Below are positions 8,828 through 17,481 of a stretch of DNA of 64,000 nucleotides, piece after piece; the stretch's first letter is position 1; each line of letters opens with the position of its first letter. Source of the stretch: JAOUEA01 sp963762075. GTDB taxonomy: Bacteria; Actinomycetota; UBA4738; HRBIN12. Location: the NCBI GenBank assembly GCA_963762075.1, contig CAVXJC010000002.1, positions 372,001 to 436,000 on the forward strand, in the 5' to 3' direction. The notes under the pieces are model-generated. The model ran no database searches, was not told the origin of the DNA, and saw only the letters and a list, made by a program, of their open reading frames with translations. The translations under genes were made by a program, and so were the position numbers.

Positions 8828-9769
8828 CTACAGCGCGCCGGTGGGGCGCGGGAAGAGTCCGGCTCGCTCCACCACCGCTCGCACGGCCTCGTCATGCCCC
8901 ATGCCCATGAGGTGCACGCCGCCGATGCCCTCGATCGCTCGGATGCCACCGACCACATCGACGGTGAGGTCGAGTCCTGCCGCTTCGGAATCCTCACCGG
9001 CGACGTCGAGCGCATCGATGATCGGTCGCGGAACTCGAACGCCAGGCAGCTGGTCGTGCATGTACCGCGCGCCTTTCGCCGTGCGCAGGGGTACGAGACC
9101 GACGAGCACCGACGCGCGCTCGAACACGCCGCGGGACCGCGCATCGTCTGCCCAGGCGCTCAGGGCTTCCACGTCGTAGGCGATCTGGGTGAAGATCAGG
9201 TCGGCCCCCCCGTCGAGCTTGCGATCCAGGAAGGACGGATCGTAGGGGTCGGCGAGAGGCATCTCCGCGACGCCGATCGTGTAGCGCGGCGGATCGGTGA
9301 CCTCGGCCCCGTTCGGCGCGACCCCCTCCTCTCGCAGGCGGTGTACGGCCGCAACCATCTCGAGCACGGAGAGGTCGTTCACCGTGAGCGCATCGGGATC
9401 GTCGCCGACGTGCATCGGGTCGCCCGACAGGCACAGCACGTTGCGCGCTCCGAGAGCCCACGCGCCCAGGAGGTCCGCGGTGATCGCGAGCCGGTTCCGA
9501 TCGCGACGGGTGACCTGCAAGGTCGGCTCGATGCCCGCCCTCGACACGAACGCCGCGCCCGCCACGGCCGACATGTGCGCGCTCGCGACCGGGTTGTCGG
9601 TCACGTTGGCCGCGTCGATCGACCCGACGAGCGCACGGGCGTGCGCGGTGACCGCGGCCCCGTCGGCAGCACGGGGTGGCACGATCTCACCGGTGACCGC
9701 GAACGATCCCGATCGCAGGATCGCTGCGAGCCTTCCCCCCGCTGGCGCCGCACCGGAGGCGGCGCTCAC
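8828..9769 (-). CDS. Methylenetetrahydrofolate reductase family protein
   Basis: 313 residues with the MetF-type TIM barrel. The N-terminal GEIVPPR carries the conserved Glu, and the central SGDPMHVGDD loop is a FAD/folate-site feature. The protein interconverts 5,10-methylene- and 5-methyl-THF in characterised relatives. It resembles the clade found as an accessory MetF beside folD or corrinoid methyltransferases rather than the E. coli type, so a role in catabolic one-carbon flow is possible. GTG start at 9769 overlaps the folD stop by 4 bp, indicating translational coupling. No other folate reductase is seen in the window. Electron donor (NADH, ferredoxin or other) cannot be told. Confidence 0.85.
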   Translation of the reverse strand: MSAASGAAPAGGRLAAILRSGSFAVTGEIVPPRAADGAAVTAHARALVGSIDAANVTDNPVASAHMSAVAGAAFVSRAGIEPTLQVTRRDRNRLAITADLLGAWALGARNVLCLSGDPMHVGDDPDALTVNDLSVLEMVAAVHRLREEGVAPNGAEVTDPPRYTIGVAEMPLADPYDPSFLDRKLDGGADLIFTQIAYDVEALSAWADDARSRGVFERASVLVGLVPLRTAKGARYMHDQLPGVRVPRPIIDALDVAGEDSEAAGLDLTVDVVGGIRAIEGIGGVHLMGMGHDEAVRAVVERAGLFPRPTGAL

Positions 9770-10632
9770 CGACCGTACGCCTGCTGTTCCGCGGCGGTCA
9801 CGGTGTTCACGAGCAGCATGGCCACGGTCATGGGGCCGACCCCGCCCGGCACCGGAGTGATCGCCCCCGCCACCTCGGCGGCTTCGTCGTGCTTGACGTC
9901 GCCAACCAGACCGTCGGGCGTTCGATGTACGCCCACGTCGACCACGGTCGCACCGGGCTTGATCATGTCGCCGCCGATGAGCTGCGGCACGCCGGCGGCC
10001 ACGACGAGGATGTCCGCGCGCTTCGTGTGGGTCGCCAGGTCGCGCGTCTTCACGTGGGTGCTGGTGACGGTCGCGTTCCCTCGGATCGAATCGTGCGCGA
10101 GCATGATCGACAACGGCGCGCCCACGAGACCGCCGTGGCCGACGACCACGACCTCGGCGCTCTCGAGCTCGATGCCCTCACGCAGCAGGAGCTCGACGAT
10201 CCCGTAGGGCGTGGCGGGTGTGAACGTCGATTCGCCGCGCACCATCATGCCGACGTTCCAGGGATGCAGACCGTCGACGTCCTTCTCGGGCGCAACGGTG
10301 CGCTGCACCTCCAGCTCGTGCAGGTGTGCGGGCATCGGCAGCTGCACGATGATGCCGTGGATCTCGGGGTCGCGGTTCAGCCGACGAAGCGTCGCGAGCA
10401 GCTCGCCTTCGGTCACATACGCGGGAAGGTCGACCTGCTCGGAGCGGATGCCCACATCGGCACACGCCTTGTGCTTGGCGCCCACGTAGATGCGAGAGGC
10501 TGGGTCCTCGCCGACGAGCACTGCAGCCAGGCCGGGCGTCGCACCCTTGTCGGAAAGCGCACGCACCCGTTCGCTCACCTCCGAGCGGATCCCTTCAGAG
10601 ATGGCTCTGCCGTCGAGGATGCGGGCTGTCAC
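9766..10632 (-). CDS. folD: Bifunctional methylenetetrahydrofolate dehydrogenase/cyclohydrolase
   Basis: 288 residues, full length. Converts 5,10-methylene-THF to 10-formyl-THF with NADP+ in the cytoplasm. Visible signatures: Y49xxxK53 (YVGAK) of the cyclohydrolase site, VQLPMPAHL, the conserved PEKDVDGLHPWNVG, and the C-terminal PVPGGVGPMTVAMLL. It heads the minus-strand folD-metF-amidohydrolase-amine-dehydrogenase run and lies 45 bp after purH, whose AICAR formylation uses its product. ATG start at 10632. Confidence 0.97.
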   Translation of the reverse strand: MTARILDGRAISEGIRSEVSERVRALSDKGATPGLAAVLVGEDPASRIYVGAKHKACADVGIRSEQVDLPAYVTEGELLATLRRLNRDPEIHGIIVQLPMPAHLHELEVQRTVAPEKDVDGLHPWNVGMMVRGESTFTPATPYGIVELLLREGIELESAEVVVVGHGGLVGAPLSIMLAHDSIRGNATVTSTHVKTRDLATHTKRADILVVAAGVPQLIGGDMIKPGATVVDVGVHRTPDGLVGDVKHDEAAEVAGAITPVPGGVGPMTVAMLLVNTVTAAEQQAYGR

Positions 10633-10677
10633 GGGGCGAATCCTACCCGTGCGCCCAACGCCCGGCCACGCAACGGA

Positions 10678-12219
10678 TCAGTGTCGGAAGTGCCGCGTGC
10701 CGGTGAGCACCACGGCCATACCCGACCGTTCCGCGGCCGCAAGCACCTCGTCGTCGCCCTTCGAGCCTCCCGGGTGGATCACGGCGGTGCAGCCGGCATC
10801 GGCGGCGACCTCGAGCGCGTCGGGGAAGGGGAAGAACGCGTCGCTCGCGATCACCGCGCCCTTCGCCCGGTCTCCAGCCTTCCGAACCGCGATCCACGAC
10901 GAGTCCACCCGCGACATCTGTCCCGCGCCGACGCCCACCGTCGCACCGTCGCGCACGAGCACGATCGTGTTCGACTTGACCCGCCAGGCGATCGTCCACG
11001 CCAACTCGAGGTCGGCCCACTCCTCGGCGGTCGGCTCACGGCTGGAGATGACCTCCCAGTCGGCGCGCGTCTCGGTCACGAGGTCGCGATCCTGCACGAG
11101 GGCGCCGCCCGGCAGCGGCCGGACGTCGAGCCCCCTTCTGTCGGGAAGCGGGGCCTCGACGACCCGCAGGTTCTTCCGCGCCGCGAATGCTGCGCTCGCG
11201 GCCGGCGTGAACGACGGGGCGATGACCACCTCGGTGAACACGTCTGCCATGGCGGTCGCGGCCTCGGCGCCGACCTCGCCGTGGAACGCCACGATGCCGC
11301 CGAAGGCGCTCACCTCGTCAGACTCGAATGCCGCCCGATAGGAATCGGCGAGCGACCCCTTCGTCGCGGCGCCACACGGGTTGTTGTGCTTCACGATCAC
11401 GGCCGAGCCATCTGGCATCGCGGCGACGAGCTCGTAGGCGGCGAACGTGTCGAGCCAGTTGTTGAACGACATGTCCTTGCCCTGCAGCACCCGTGCACCG
11501 CCGAGGGGTCCGGCTCCGGCCGCCTCACGGTAGAGGGCTCCACGCTGATGTGGATTCTCGCCGTAGCGGAGATCGCCGACCTTCTCGTACGCCAGACCGA
11601 CGTAGGGAGGCAGCTCGTCGCCGGCGCGCTGTTCCGCGAACCACGAGGCGACGGCCGCATCGTAGGCGGCGGTGTGGGCGAACGCCGCAGCAGCCAGCGC
11701 GCCGCGGGTCTCGCGCGTGAGCCCGCCCTCACGGTCGAGCTCCTCGATCAGCGAGTCGTACCTGGCCGGGTCGACCACGACGCCCACCGAACCGAAGTTC
11801 TTCGCGGCGGCCCGCACCATGGCCGGGCCCCCGATGTCGATCTTCTCGATCACCTCGCCGAGCCCTGCGCCGCTCGCGACGGTCTCGCGGAACGGGTAGA
11901 GCCCCGCGACCAGCAGATCGAACGGCTCGATGTGGAGCTCCTCGAGCCGGCGCACGTGCTCGGGGTTGCGCCGGTCCGCCAACAGGCCTGCGTGGATCGC
12001 CGGGTGCAGCGTCTTGACGCGACCGTCGAGCATCTCCGGAGAGCCGGTGACCTGCTCCACCGGCGTGACGGCGAGGCCCGCGCCCGTCAGCACCCTCGCG
12101 GTGCCACCCGAAGCGACCAGCTGCACTCCGCGCTCGACGAGCGCCGTCGCGAACCCGACCAGCCCGGACTTGTCGTAGGGGGCCAGGAGCGCCCGGCGCA
12201 CCGGCGTCACGCCGCTCAT
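10678..12219 (-). CDS. purH: Bifunctional AICAR formyltransferase/IMP cyclohydrolase
   Basis: 513 residues, normal size. Catalyses the last two steps of IMP synthesis. The N-terminal third is the methylglyoxal-synthase-like IMP cyclohydrolase domain (ALLAPYDKSGLVGFA, LVASGGTARVL, VKTLHPAIHAGLL). The C-terminal part is the transformylase with the K-H pair in IVKHNNPCGAATKGS. ATG at 12219 overlaps the purN stop by 4 bp, giving a purN-purH-folD run common in Actinobacteria. Confidence 0.97.
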   Translation of the reverse strand: MSGVTPVRRALLAPYDKSGLVGFATALVERGVQLVASGGTARVLTGAGLAVTPVEQVTGSPEMLDGRVKTLHPAIHAGLLADRRNPEHVRRLEELHIEPFDLLVAGLYPFRETVASGAGLGEVIEKIDIGGPAMVRAAAKNFGSVGVVVDPARYDSLIEELDREGGLTRETRGALAAAAFAHTAAYDAAVASWFAEQRAGDELPPYVGLAYEKVGDLRYGENPHQRGALYREAAGAGPLGGARVLQGKDMSFNNWLDTFAAYELVAAMPDGSAVIVKHNNPCGAATKGSLADSYRAAFESDEVSAFGGIVAFHGEVGAEAATAMADVFTEVVIAPSFTPAASAAFAARKNLRVVEAPLPDRRGLDVRPLPGGALVQDRDLVTETRADWEVISSREPTAEEWADLELAWTIAWRVKSNTIVLVRDGATVGVGAGQMSRVDSSWIAVRKAGDRAKGAVIASDAFFPFPDALEVAADAGCTAVIHPGGSKGDDEVLAAAERSGMAVVLTGTRHFRH

Positions 12220-12824
12220 CGAACCCCCTCGAGGATCGCGACGTGCCGACCTTCGACCTCGATACGGCCCTCGACCAGGGCTCGAACCGCGACCGGGAGC
12301 AACCGATGTTCCACCTCGAGGATCCTCGACTCGAGTGAATCCCAGTCGTCGTCGTCGCGCACCTCGACCGCCTCCTGCAGCACGATGGGTCCCGTGTCGA
12401 TGCCTTCGTCGACCAGGAAGACGGTGACACCGGTGACCTTGACCCCGTGGGCGAGCGCGTCACGCACCCCGTGCATGCCCGGGAACGACGGCAGCAGCGC
12501 CGGGTGAGTGTTCAGCCACCGCCCGGCGTACACGTCGAGCACCGCGCGGCCCAGCAGCCGCATGTAGCCGGCGGTGACAACGACATCAGCACCGTGACGC
12601 TGCAACGCGCCGGCCACCGCATCGTCGAAGGACGACCGCTCCGCGAAGCCCGACGGCTCGATCACGAGCGTCTCGACATCACTGGCCACCGCGCGCTCGA
12701 GCGCCCCGATGTTCGGGCGGTCGGAAAGCACGAGCGAGATGCGCGGTCCACAGAACGGGTCGTCGAGCAACGACTGCAGGTTCGTGCCGTTGCCCGACAC
12801 CAGCACGGCGATGCGCTCCCCCAT
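12216..12824 (-). CDS. purN: Phosphoribosylglycinamide formyltransferase
   Basis: 202 residues. Transfers a formyl group from 10-formyl-THF to GAR in purine synthesis. Family signatures are clear: AVLVSGNGTNLQSLLD at the N-terminus, then NTHPALLPSFPG with the catalytic Asn and His, and DEGIDTGPI with the conserved Asp. ATG at 12824 is preceded by a GGGGAG ribosome site. The region upstream to 12932 is a 108-bp divergent promoter shared with a plus-strand zinc-ribbon gene. Confidence 0.97.
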   Translation of the reverse strand: MGERIAVLVSGNGTNLQSLLDDPFCGPRISLVLSDRPNIGALERAVASDVETLVIEPSGFAERSSFDDAVAGALQRHGADVVVTAGYMRLLGRAVLDVYAGRWLNTHPALLPSFPGMHGVRDALAHGVKVTGVTVFLVDEGIDTGPIVLQEAVEVRDDDDWDSLESRILEVEHRLLPVAVRALVEGRIEVEGRHVAILEGVR

Positions 12825-12932
12825 CTCCCCGGCATGCTACCGAACGCCCAGCAGCGGGCCCGGCCACGCCGGAGTGCCTTTCGGGTAGCCTGCCAGGGTC
12901 AGACGTGTGCGCCGACCACGAGGGGAACCGCC

Positions 12933-13640
12933 GTGAAGAAGTGTCCCTACTGCGCGGAGATGATCCAGGACGAGGCGATCAAATGCCGCTACTGCCACAG
13001 CGACCTCACCGTGCAGCCAGCATCGACCGCACAGACTCCCACCGAGTCCCTGGGGGCCGCCTCACCCACCCCATCGGAACCGCTCTCGTCCCCGACGCCC
13101 GATGTGCAACCGTCGTCGCCCTCGGAACCCAGGCCCGCTGAGTTCACCGTCACCCAGGACCCAGCTATCGCCTCGCCGGCTGCCGCCACCGGCGACGTCC
13201 GGTACACGCATTCCGGGTACCGCTACGTGCTCGGCTATACCGCCGACGACTTCGGGATCTGGGACCGCCAGTCGCCCGCACAGCCGTCGGAACGGTTCCC
13301 TCGAACCGATGACGGATGGCGTGAGGCATGGCTGCGGTTCATCGCGCTCGAGCCGAACAATGCCGCCGTCGACGAGGCGGAAGGCTCGCCGTCGCCGAGT
13401 CGGGCCACACCGACCGAGGGCGTCGCCATGGATCCCGACGACTCGGTGGCAGTGCAGTACACGCACTCGGGATCGCGGTACCTGCTCGGGTACGGACGCA
13501 CGTTCTTCGGCATCTGGGACCGTCAGTCACCCGCGACTCCGATCGAGAAGTACCCGCGCGACGACGATGGTTGGGCGGCGGCATGGGCAAGGTTCACCCA
13601 GATCGAGTCGAACTTCACCGAGGTCAAGCTCGGCGGCTGA
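12933..13640 (+). CDS. Zinc-ribbon protein with two copies of an unrecognised about 52-residue domain
   Basis: 235 residues from the GTG at 12933, preceded by AGGGGAA. The N-terminus KKCPYCAEMIQDEAIKCRYC is a zinc ribbon of the type often fused to membrane or stress proteins. A Pro/Ser/Thr-rich linker (about residues 30-85) follows. Then come two clear copies of one domain: YTHSGYRYVLGY...FGIWDRQSP...DDGW near residues 90-142, and YTHSGSRYLLGY...FGIWDRQSP...DDGW near 173-225. Within the copies Tyr-Leu-Gly-Tyr, Phe-Gly-Ile-Trp-Asp-Arg and Gly-Trp are invariant. There is no membrane segment. I do not recognise the repeat's function. The last 17 bp overlap the 3' end of the convergent membrane-protein gene. 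Confidence 0.85.
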   Translation: MKKCPYCAEMIQDEAIKCRYCHSDLTVQPASTAQTPTESLGAASPTPSEPLSSPTPDVQPSSPSEPRPAEFTVTQDPAIASPAAATGDVRYTHSGYRYVLGYTADDFGIWDRQSPAQPSERFPRTDDGWREAWLRFIALEPNNAAVDEAEGSPSPSRATPTEGVAMDPDDSVAVQYTHSGSRYLLGYGRTFFGIWDRQSPATPIEKYPRDDDGWAAAWARFTQIESNFTEVKLGG

Positions 13641-14922
13641 ACCTGCGCGACGCGTGGCTCGCGGCGCTCACCACGACCCCGCCCGCAAGACCCCAGATCA
13701 GCGCGAGCGAGGCGGTCATGAGCGGATCGGGTCCGAGTGCGACCGAACGCGTGGTGCCGTCGCTCACGCCGAGCCACAGTGACCCTGCGAGCGCGGTCAC
13801 GGTGACGAGCGCCGCGAACACTCCGCCCGCCACGACGCCACGCCCCACCGCGCGCACGAACGAGGTCGCCGAACGTCCGAGCCGACGCATGCCGAGCAGG
13901 ATCGCCGCCGTGGGCACGGCGACGAAGAGCCAGGCCACCGGCGGCATGGGAGCGACCGGCGTCGATCCGTCGACCCGTCCGAGCTCGGACAGCAGCCACG
14001 TGGCCGGGTCGGGAGCGCGCGGGATGCGGTCGAGACAGATCACGTCGTGCGCGCGATCATCGACGCGCGACGACACGCATGCGCCCATCGACGGCGCGAG
14101 CACCCACATCGCTTGGTCGGGCAACAACAACGCTTGATGACCGATGTAGAGCGCTGCACGCTGGGGTCCTGCCGACCACATCTCGACGGAGTAACGCTCG
14201 AGCCCCTCGGGCCGCAGCGTCGCGAAGACCAACACGCCGACGAAGCTGAGTCCGATCCCCCAGAGGAAGGCCCACACACCGGCGCGCACCGCCCGGCCGG
14301 TTGATCTGCGCCAGCTCTCCGACACCGACCATCCCCCGAGCACCCCCGCGGCGAGCGCGAGCGCCCCCGGCAAAGCGAACCCTTCCCACACAGGAGCGGC
14401 GAACGTCGCGGAGTCGGGCAGGAATCCTCCGCCCGTGTCGAGGTGCAAGGCGACCCCGGCGTTCACGCCGCCGATCATGGCCGCATACGGCACGGCGAGC
14501 AGCGCGCCGGCGATGACGCGCCTTGCCCCGACGTCGTCGACGCGCCTGGCGGTCGCTCGAGCCCCCATCACCAACATGGCGATCGCGACCGCCGCGATCG
14601 TCAGCATGCCCAGCCGCACGCTGACGACGCCCGCTTCGAGCCCCTCGATCACACCACTCGAGCCGATCGCCCTGATCGACGCCGCGTGACCGGCCATGGT
14701 GTAGAGCCACCCCACGCGCAGCTGGGTCTGCACCGCGAGCCCGCCGCCCGCCACGTTCACGAGGGAAGGAGGTATCTGGCCGAGCGCGGCGACGGCGAGC
14801 GCGGCCGCCGTTGCTCGCAGCACCGCGACCGGCGTCGCGTAGATGAGGTCGCGGCCGAAGGAGGTCGCCGGGATGCGCACGACCTCGAAGGTCATGCCGG
14901 GCCCGCCCGCCTGCGTGGTCAT
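13624..14922 (-). CDS. PerM-like/DUF6350-type polytopic membrane protein
   Basis: 432 residues with about nine hydrophobic segments (for example AVLRATAAALAVAAL near 33 and VGVLVFATL near 230). Sequence alone does not give a function. Position does suggest a relation: in Mycobacterium tuberculosis and Streptomyces a large membrane protein (PerM, DUF6350) lies between purN and sucCD, as here. PerM has been linked to cell division and acid tolerance; carrying that over is inference. A soluble Cys-containing loop near residues 285-320 (MGACVSS, DVICLDR) is notable. ATG at 14922; a 22-bp gap separates it from the sucD stop. Confidence 0.7.
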   Translation of the reverse strand: MTTQAGGPGMTFEVVRIPATSFGRDLIYATPVAVLRATAAALAVAALGQIPPSLVNVAGGGLAVQTQLRVGWLYTMAGHAASIRAIGSSGVIEGLEAGVVSVRLGMLTIAAVAIAMLVMGARATARRVDDVGARRVIAGALLAVPYAAMIGGVNAGVALHLDTGGGFLPDSATFAAPVWEGFALPGALALAAGVLGGWSVSESWRRSTGRAVRAGVWAFLWGIGLSFVGVLVFATLRPEGLERYSVEMWSAGPQRAALYIGHQALLLPDQAMWVLAPSMGACVSSRVDDRAHDVICLDRIPRAPDPATWLLSELGRVDGSTPVAPMPPVAWLFVAVPTAAILLGMRRLGRSATSFVRAVGRGVVAGGVFAALVTVTALAGSLWLGVSDGTTRSVALGPDPLMTASLALIWGLAGGVVVSAASHASRRFSRRA

Positions 14923-14944
14923 GCCCGTTCTGCCTCGGCGAAGC

Positions 14945-15814
14945 TCACGCCAGCGCTCCCTGCGTCAGCTCGGCGACCTGACTCGGCGTGCGGGCGACCC
15001 GTACGCCGGCGGCCTCGAGCGCCTCGGCCTTCGCGGCCGCCGTGCCCTTCGAGCCGGTCACGATCGCGCCGGCGTGGCCCATGCGCTTGTCGGGCGGCGC
15101 CTCGAACCCGGCGATGTAGGCCACCACCGGTTTCCTCACGTGCGACGCGATATGCGCGGCCGCACGCTCCTCGTCGTCGCCGCCGATCTCGCCGGTCATG
15201 ATCATGAGGTCGGTGTCGGGGTCGGCCTCGAAGGCCGTGAGCGCCTCGATGAATCCGATCCCGTGCACAGGGTCGCCACCCATGCCGACGCACGTCGACT
15301 GGCCGATGCCCCGCTGCGTGAGCTCGTGCACGATCTGGTAGACAAGCGTTCCCGAACGGCTCACGAACCCGACGCGCCCCGGCATGCAGACCTCCGGCGG
15401 GATGATGCCCACGTTCGCGACGCCTGGCGAGATGACGCCCGGGCAGTTCGGCCCGACCAAGGTGGTCTCGCTGCCCTCGAGGAAGCTGTGCACGTAGGCC
15501 ATGTCTTTCACCGGGATACCTTCGGTGATGCAGACCACGAGCGCTACCCCTGCATCGGCGGCTTCCAGGATCGCCTCGGCGGCGAACCGCGGCGGCACGA
15601 AGATCATGCTCGTGTTGGCCCCGGCTTCTTTCACGGCGTCCGCCACCGTGTCGAAGACGGGGATGCCCTCGGCCACCTGTCCTCCCTTGCCGGGTGTCAC
15701 GCCGGCGACGACGTTGGTGCCGTAGGCGCGGTTGCGGAGCGTGTGGAAGGTGCCCTCCTTGCCCGTGAGCCCCTGCACCAGCAGCCTCGTCCGGGCGCCG
15801 ACGAGGACGCTCAC
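14945..15814 (-). CDS. sucD: Succinate-CoA ligase alpha subunit
   Basis: 289 residues from the GTG at 15814, which overlaps the sucC stop by 4 bp. Forms the TCA-cycle succinyl-CoA synthetase with the beta subunit. Visible: CoA-site GLTGKEGTFHT, VPPRFAAEAI, the nucleotide segment VGPNCPGVISPG, and the phospho-histidine in MGHAGAIVTGSKG near residue 245. Length is normal. A longer in-frame reading upstream lies inside sucC and is rejected. Confidence 0.95.
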   Translation of the reverse strand: MSVLVGARTRLLVQGLTGKEGTFHTLRNRAYGTNVVAGVTPGKGGQVAEGIPVFDTVADAVKEAGANTSMIFVPPRFAAEAILEAADAGVALVVCITEGIPVKDMAYVHSFLEGSETTLVGPNCPGVISPGVANVGIIPPEVCMPGRVGFVSRSGTLVYQIVHELTQRGIGQSTCVGMGGDPVHGIGFIEALTAFEADPDTDLMIMTGEIGGDDEERAAAHIASHVRKPVVAYIAGFEAPPDKRMGHAGAIVTGSKGTAAAKAEALEAAGVRVARTPSQVAELTQGALA

Positions 15815-16957
15815 GCTGCTTCGCCGTTCGCGAGAGCGGCGGCTCGTTCGGCCGCCTCCAGCATCGTCGCCGCCGAGACGATGCGCGGATGCGCTGCCTC
15901 GGCGATGATCGCGCGCCCTTCCTCGGCGTTGGTGCCGTCGAGCCGAACCACGAGCGGCACCGTGGCTTCGACGCGCTCGAGCGCGCCGAGCACTCCTCGA
16001 GCGACCAGGTCGCAACGGGTGATCCCGCCGAAGATATTGATGAGCACCGCCTTCACCGCCGGATCGGAGAGCACCACCTCGAGCGAGGTCGCCATCTGAT
16101 CGGCGCTCGCCCCGCCCCCGACGTCGAGGAAGTTCGCCGCCCTGGCTCCCGCCTGCGCGACGACGTCGAGCGTCGACATCACGAGCCCGGCACCGTTGCC
16201 GATGATGCCGACGTTGCCGTCGAGCTTCACGTACTGCAGATCCTTCTCATTCGCTCGGGCCTGCACCTCGTCGATCGGGAACGCATCGGCGTATCGCCTC
16301 AACCTCGGGGTGGCGGAACAGCGCGTTGTCGTCAATCGTGACCTTGGCGTCGAGCGCGACCGTCGAGCCGTCGTCGAGCTCTACGAGTGGGTTGACCTCG
16401 ACGAGCGTTGCGTCGCGCTCCTGCAGCAGCTCGTACATGCGCCGGAGCACGTCGCCCGCTCCCTCGCGCGAGTCGGCAGGCAACGAGCCGACGAGCTCTC
16501 GCACGTGGAACGCGCGCAGGCCCAACATCGCGTCGACGTGCACGCGGCGCAGGGCATCGGGGCGTGTGCGTGCAAGCTCCTCGATGTCCATGCCGCCCTC
16601 AGCAGTCATCATCGCGAGGTGATCGCCGGTGGAACGGTCGAGCAGCATCGACGTGTAGAACTCGTGCGCGATCGGCAGCAGTTCCTCGACCAATACCTGC
16701 GTCACCGGGTGGCCCTTGAAGTCCGAACCGAGCATGCGAGCCGCTTCCTCGGCAGCCTGTTCGGGGGAATCGACGAGCACGACGCCCCCGCCCTTGCCGC
16801 GGCCGCCGGCCTGCACCTGGATCTTCACGACGCTTCGGCCGCCCAGCTCGCGCGTCGCAGCTGCGGCGTGTTCGGCCGTCTCGGCCACGATGCCTCGGGG
16901 CGTCACGATGCCGTGCGCCCGGAAGAGCTCCTTGCCTTGATACTCGTACAGGTCCAC
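15811..16957 (-). CDS. sucC: Succinate-CoA ligase beta subunit, one frameshift near 16300
   Basis: About 382 residues when rejoined. The first part (16957 to about 16300) has the ATP-grasp start MDLYEYQGKELFRAHG, KIQVQAGGRGKGGGV, and EVNPLVEL, DAKVTIDDNALFRHPEVE. The second part resumes in another frame at RRYADAFPIDE and continues through KLDGNVGIIGNGAGLVM, NFLDVGGGA and INIFGGITRCD to the end at 15811. One extra or missing base between HPEVE and RRYAD explains the break. Since sucCD is a central enzyme and sucD is intact and coupled, a sequencing or assembly indel is more likely than true loss. Confidence 0.9.
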
Positions 16958-17002
16958 GAAGGGCTTCTCCCCCAGCTCGTCGTCTTAGTAGTCTGCGTTG
17001 GA

Positions 17003-17410
17003 CTAGTGGGGGGAAGGATCTCGAAGCTGCTCGCGCAGCCACGTCGCGATGTCGCCAGTGTTCGCACCCGGCGTGAATATCTCGGCGATGCCGGCTTCCT
17101 TCAGCGTGGGGATGTCGTCGACCGGGATGACGCCGCCCCCGAAGACCAAGATGTCGCCGGCGCCGCGCTCGCGGAGCTGCGTCACCACCTTCGGGAACAG
17201 CGTCATGTGCGCGCCGGAGTGGCTCGAGAGCCCCACCGCATCGGCGTCCTCCTGGATCGCGGTCTCGGCGATCTGCTCCGCCGTCTGGTGCAGCCCCGTG
17301 TAGATCACCTCGAACCCGGCATCGCGCAAGGCCCGCGCGACGACTTTGGCCCCTCGGTCGTGGCCGTCGAGCCCCGGTTTCGCCACCACAATCCGATAGG
17401 TCGCCGCCAT
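17003..17410 (-). CDS. Stand-alone cobalamin-binding domain protein (methylmalonyl-CoA mutase small-domain type)
   Basis: 135 residues matching the C-terminal B12-binding domain of acyl-CoA mutases. The ligand motif LDGHDRG (DxHxxG) provides the lower axial His, followed later by SHSGAHM and FGGGVIPVDD, which line the corrin and nucleotide tail. No catalytic mutase chain is in the window, so it must pair with a large subunit elsewhere, as in split methylmalonyl- or ethylmalonyl-type mutases. Next to sucCD it would fit a methylmalonyl-CoA to succinyl-CoA route. ATG at 17410; divergent from the hydrolase-cyclase gene across about 70 bp. Confidence 0.88.
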   Translation of the reverse strand: MAATYRIVVAKPGLDGHDRGAKVVARALRDAGFEVIYTGLHQTAEQIAETAIQEDADAVGLSSHSGAHMTLFPKVVTQLRERGAGDILVFGGGVIPVDDIPTLKEAGIAEIFTPGANTGDIATWLREQLRDPSPH

Positions 17411-17481
17411 CGCGGCTGAGTCTAGCGACGGCGCCGTCGAGCGGCTTGCCAGTGCCGAGCCGCAGGGCGGATTATCGGCGC

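Noticed and set aside
6974..10207. A 1077-codon open frame on the plus strand across the amidohydrolase, MetF-like and folD genes
   Set aside because: It is antisense to three well-recognised proteins and arises from high GC; its product matches nothing and is rich in Arg, His and Asp.
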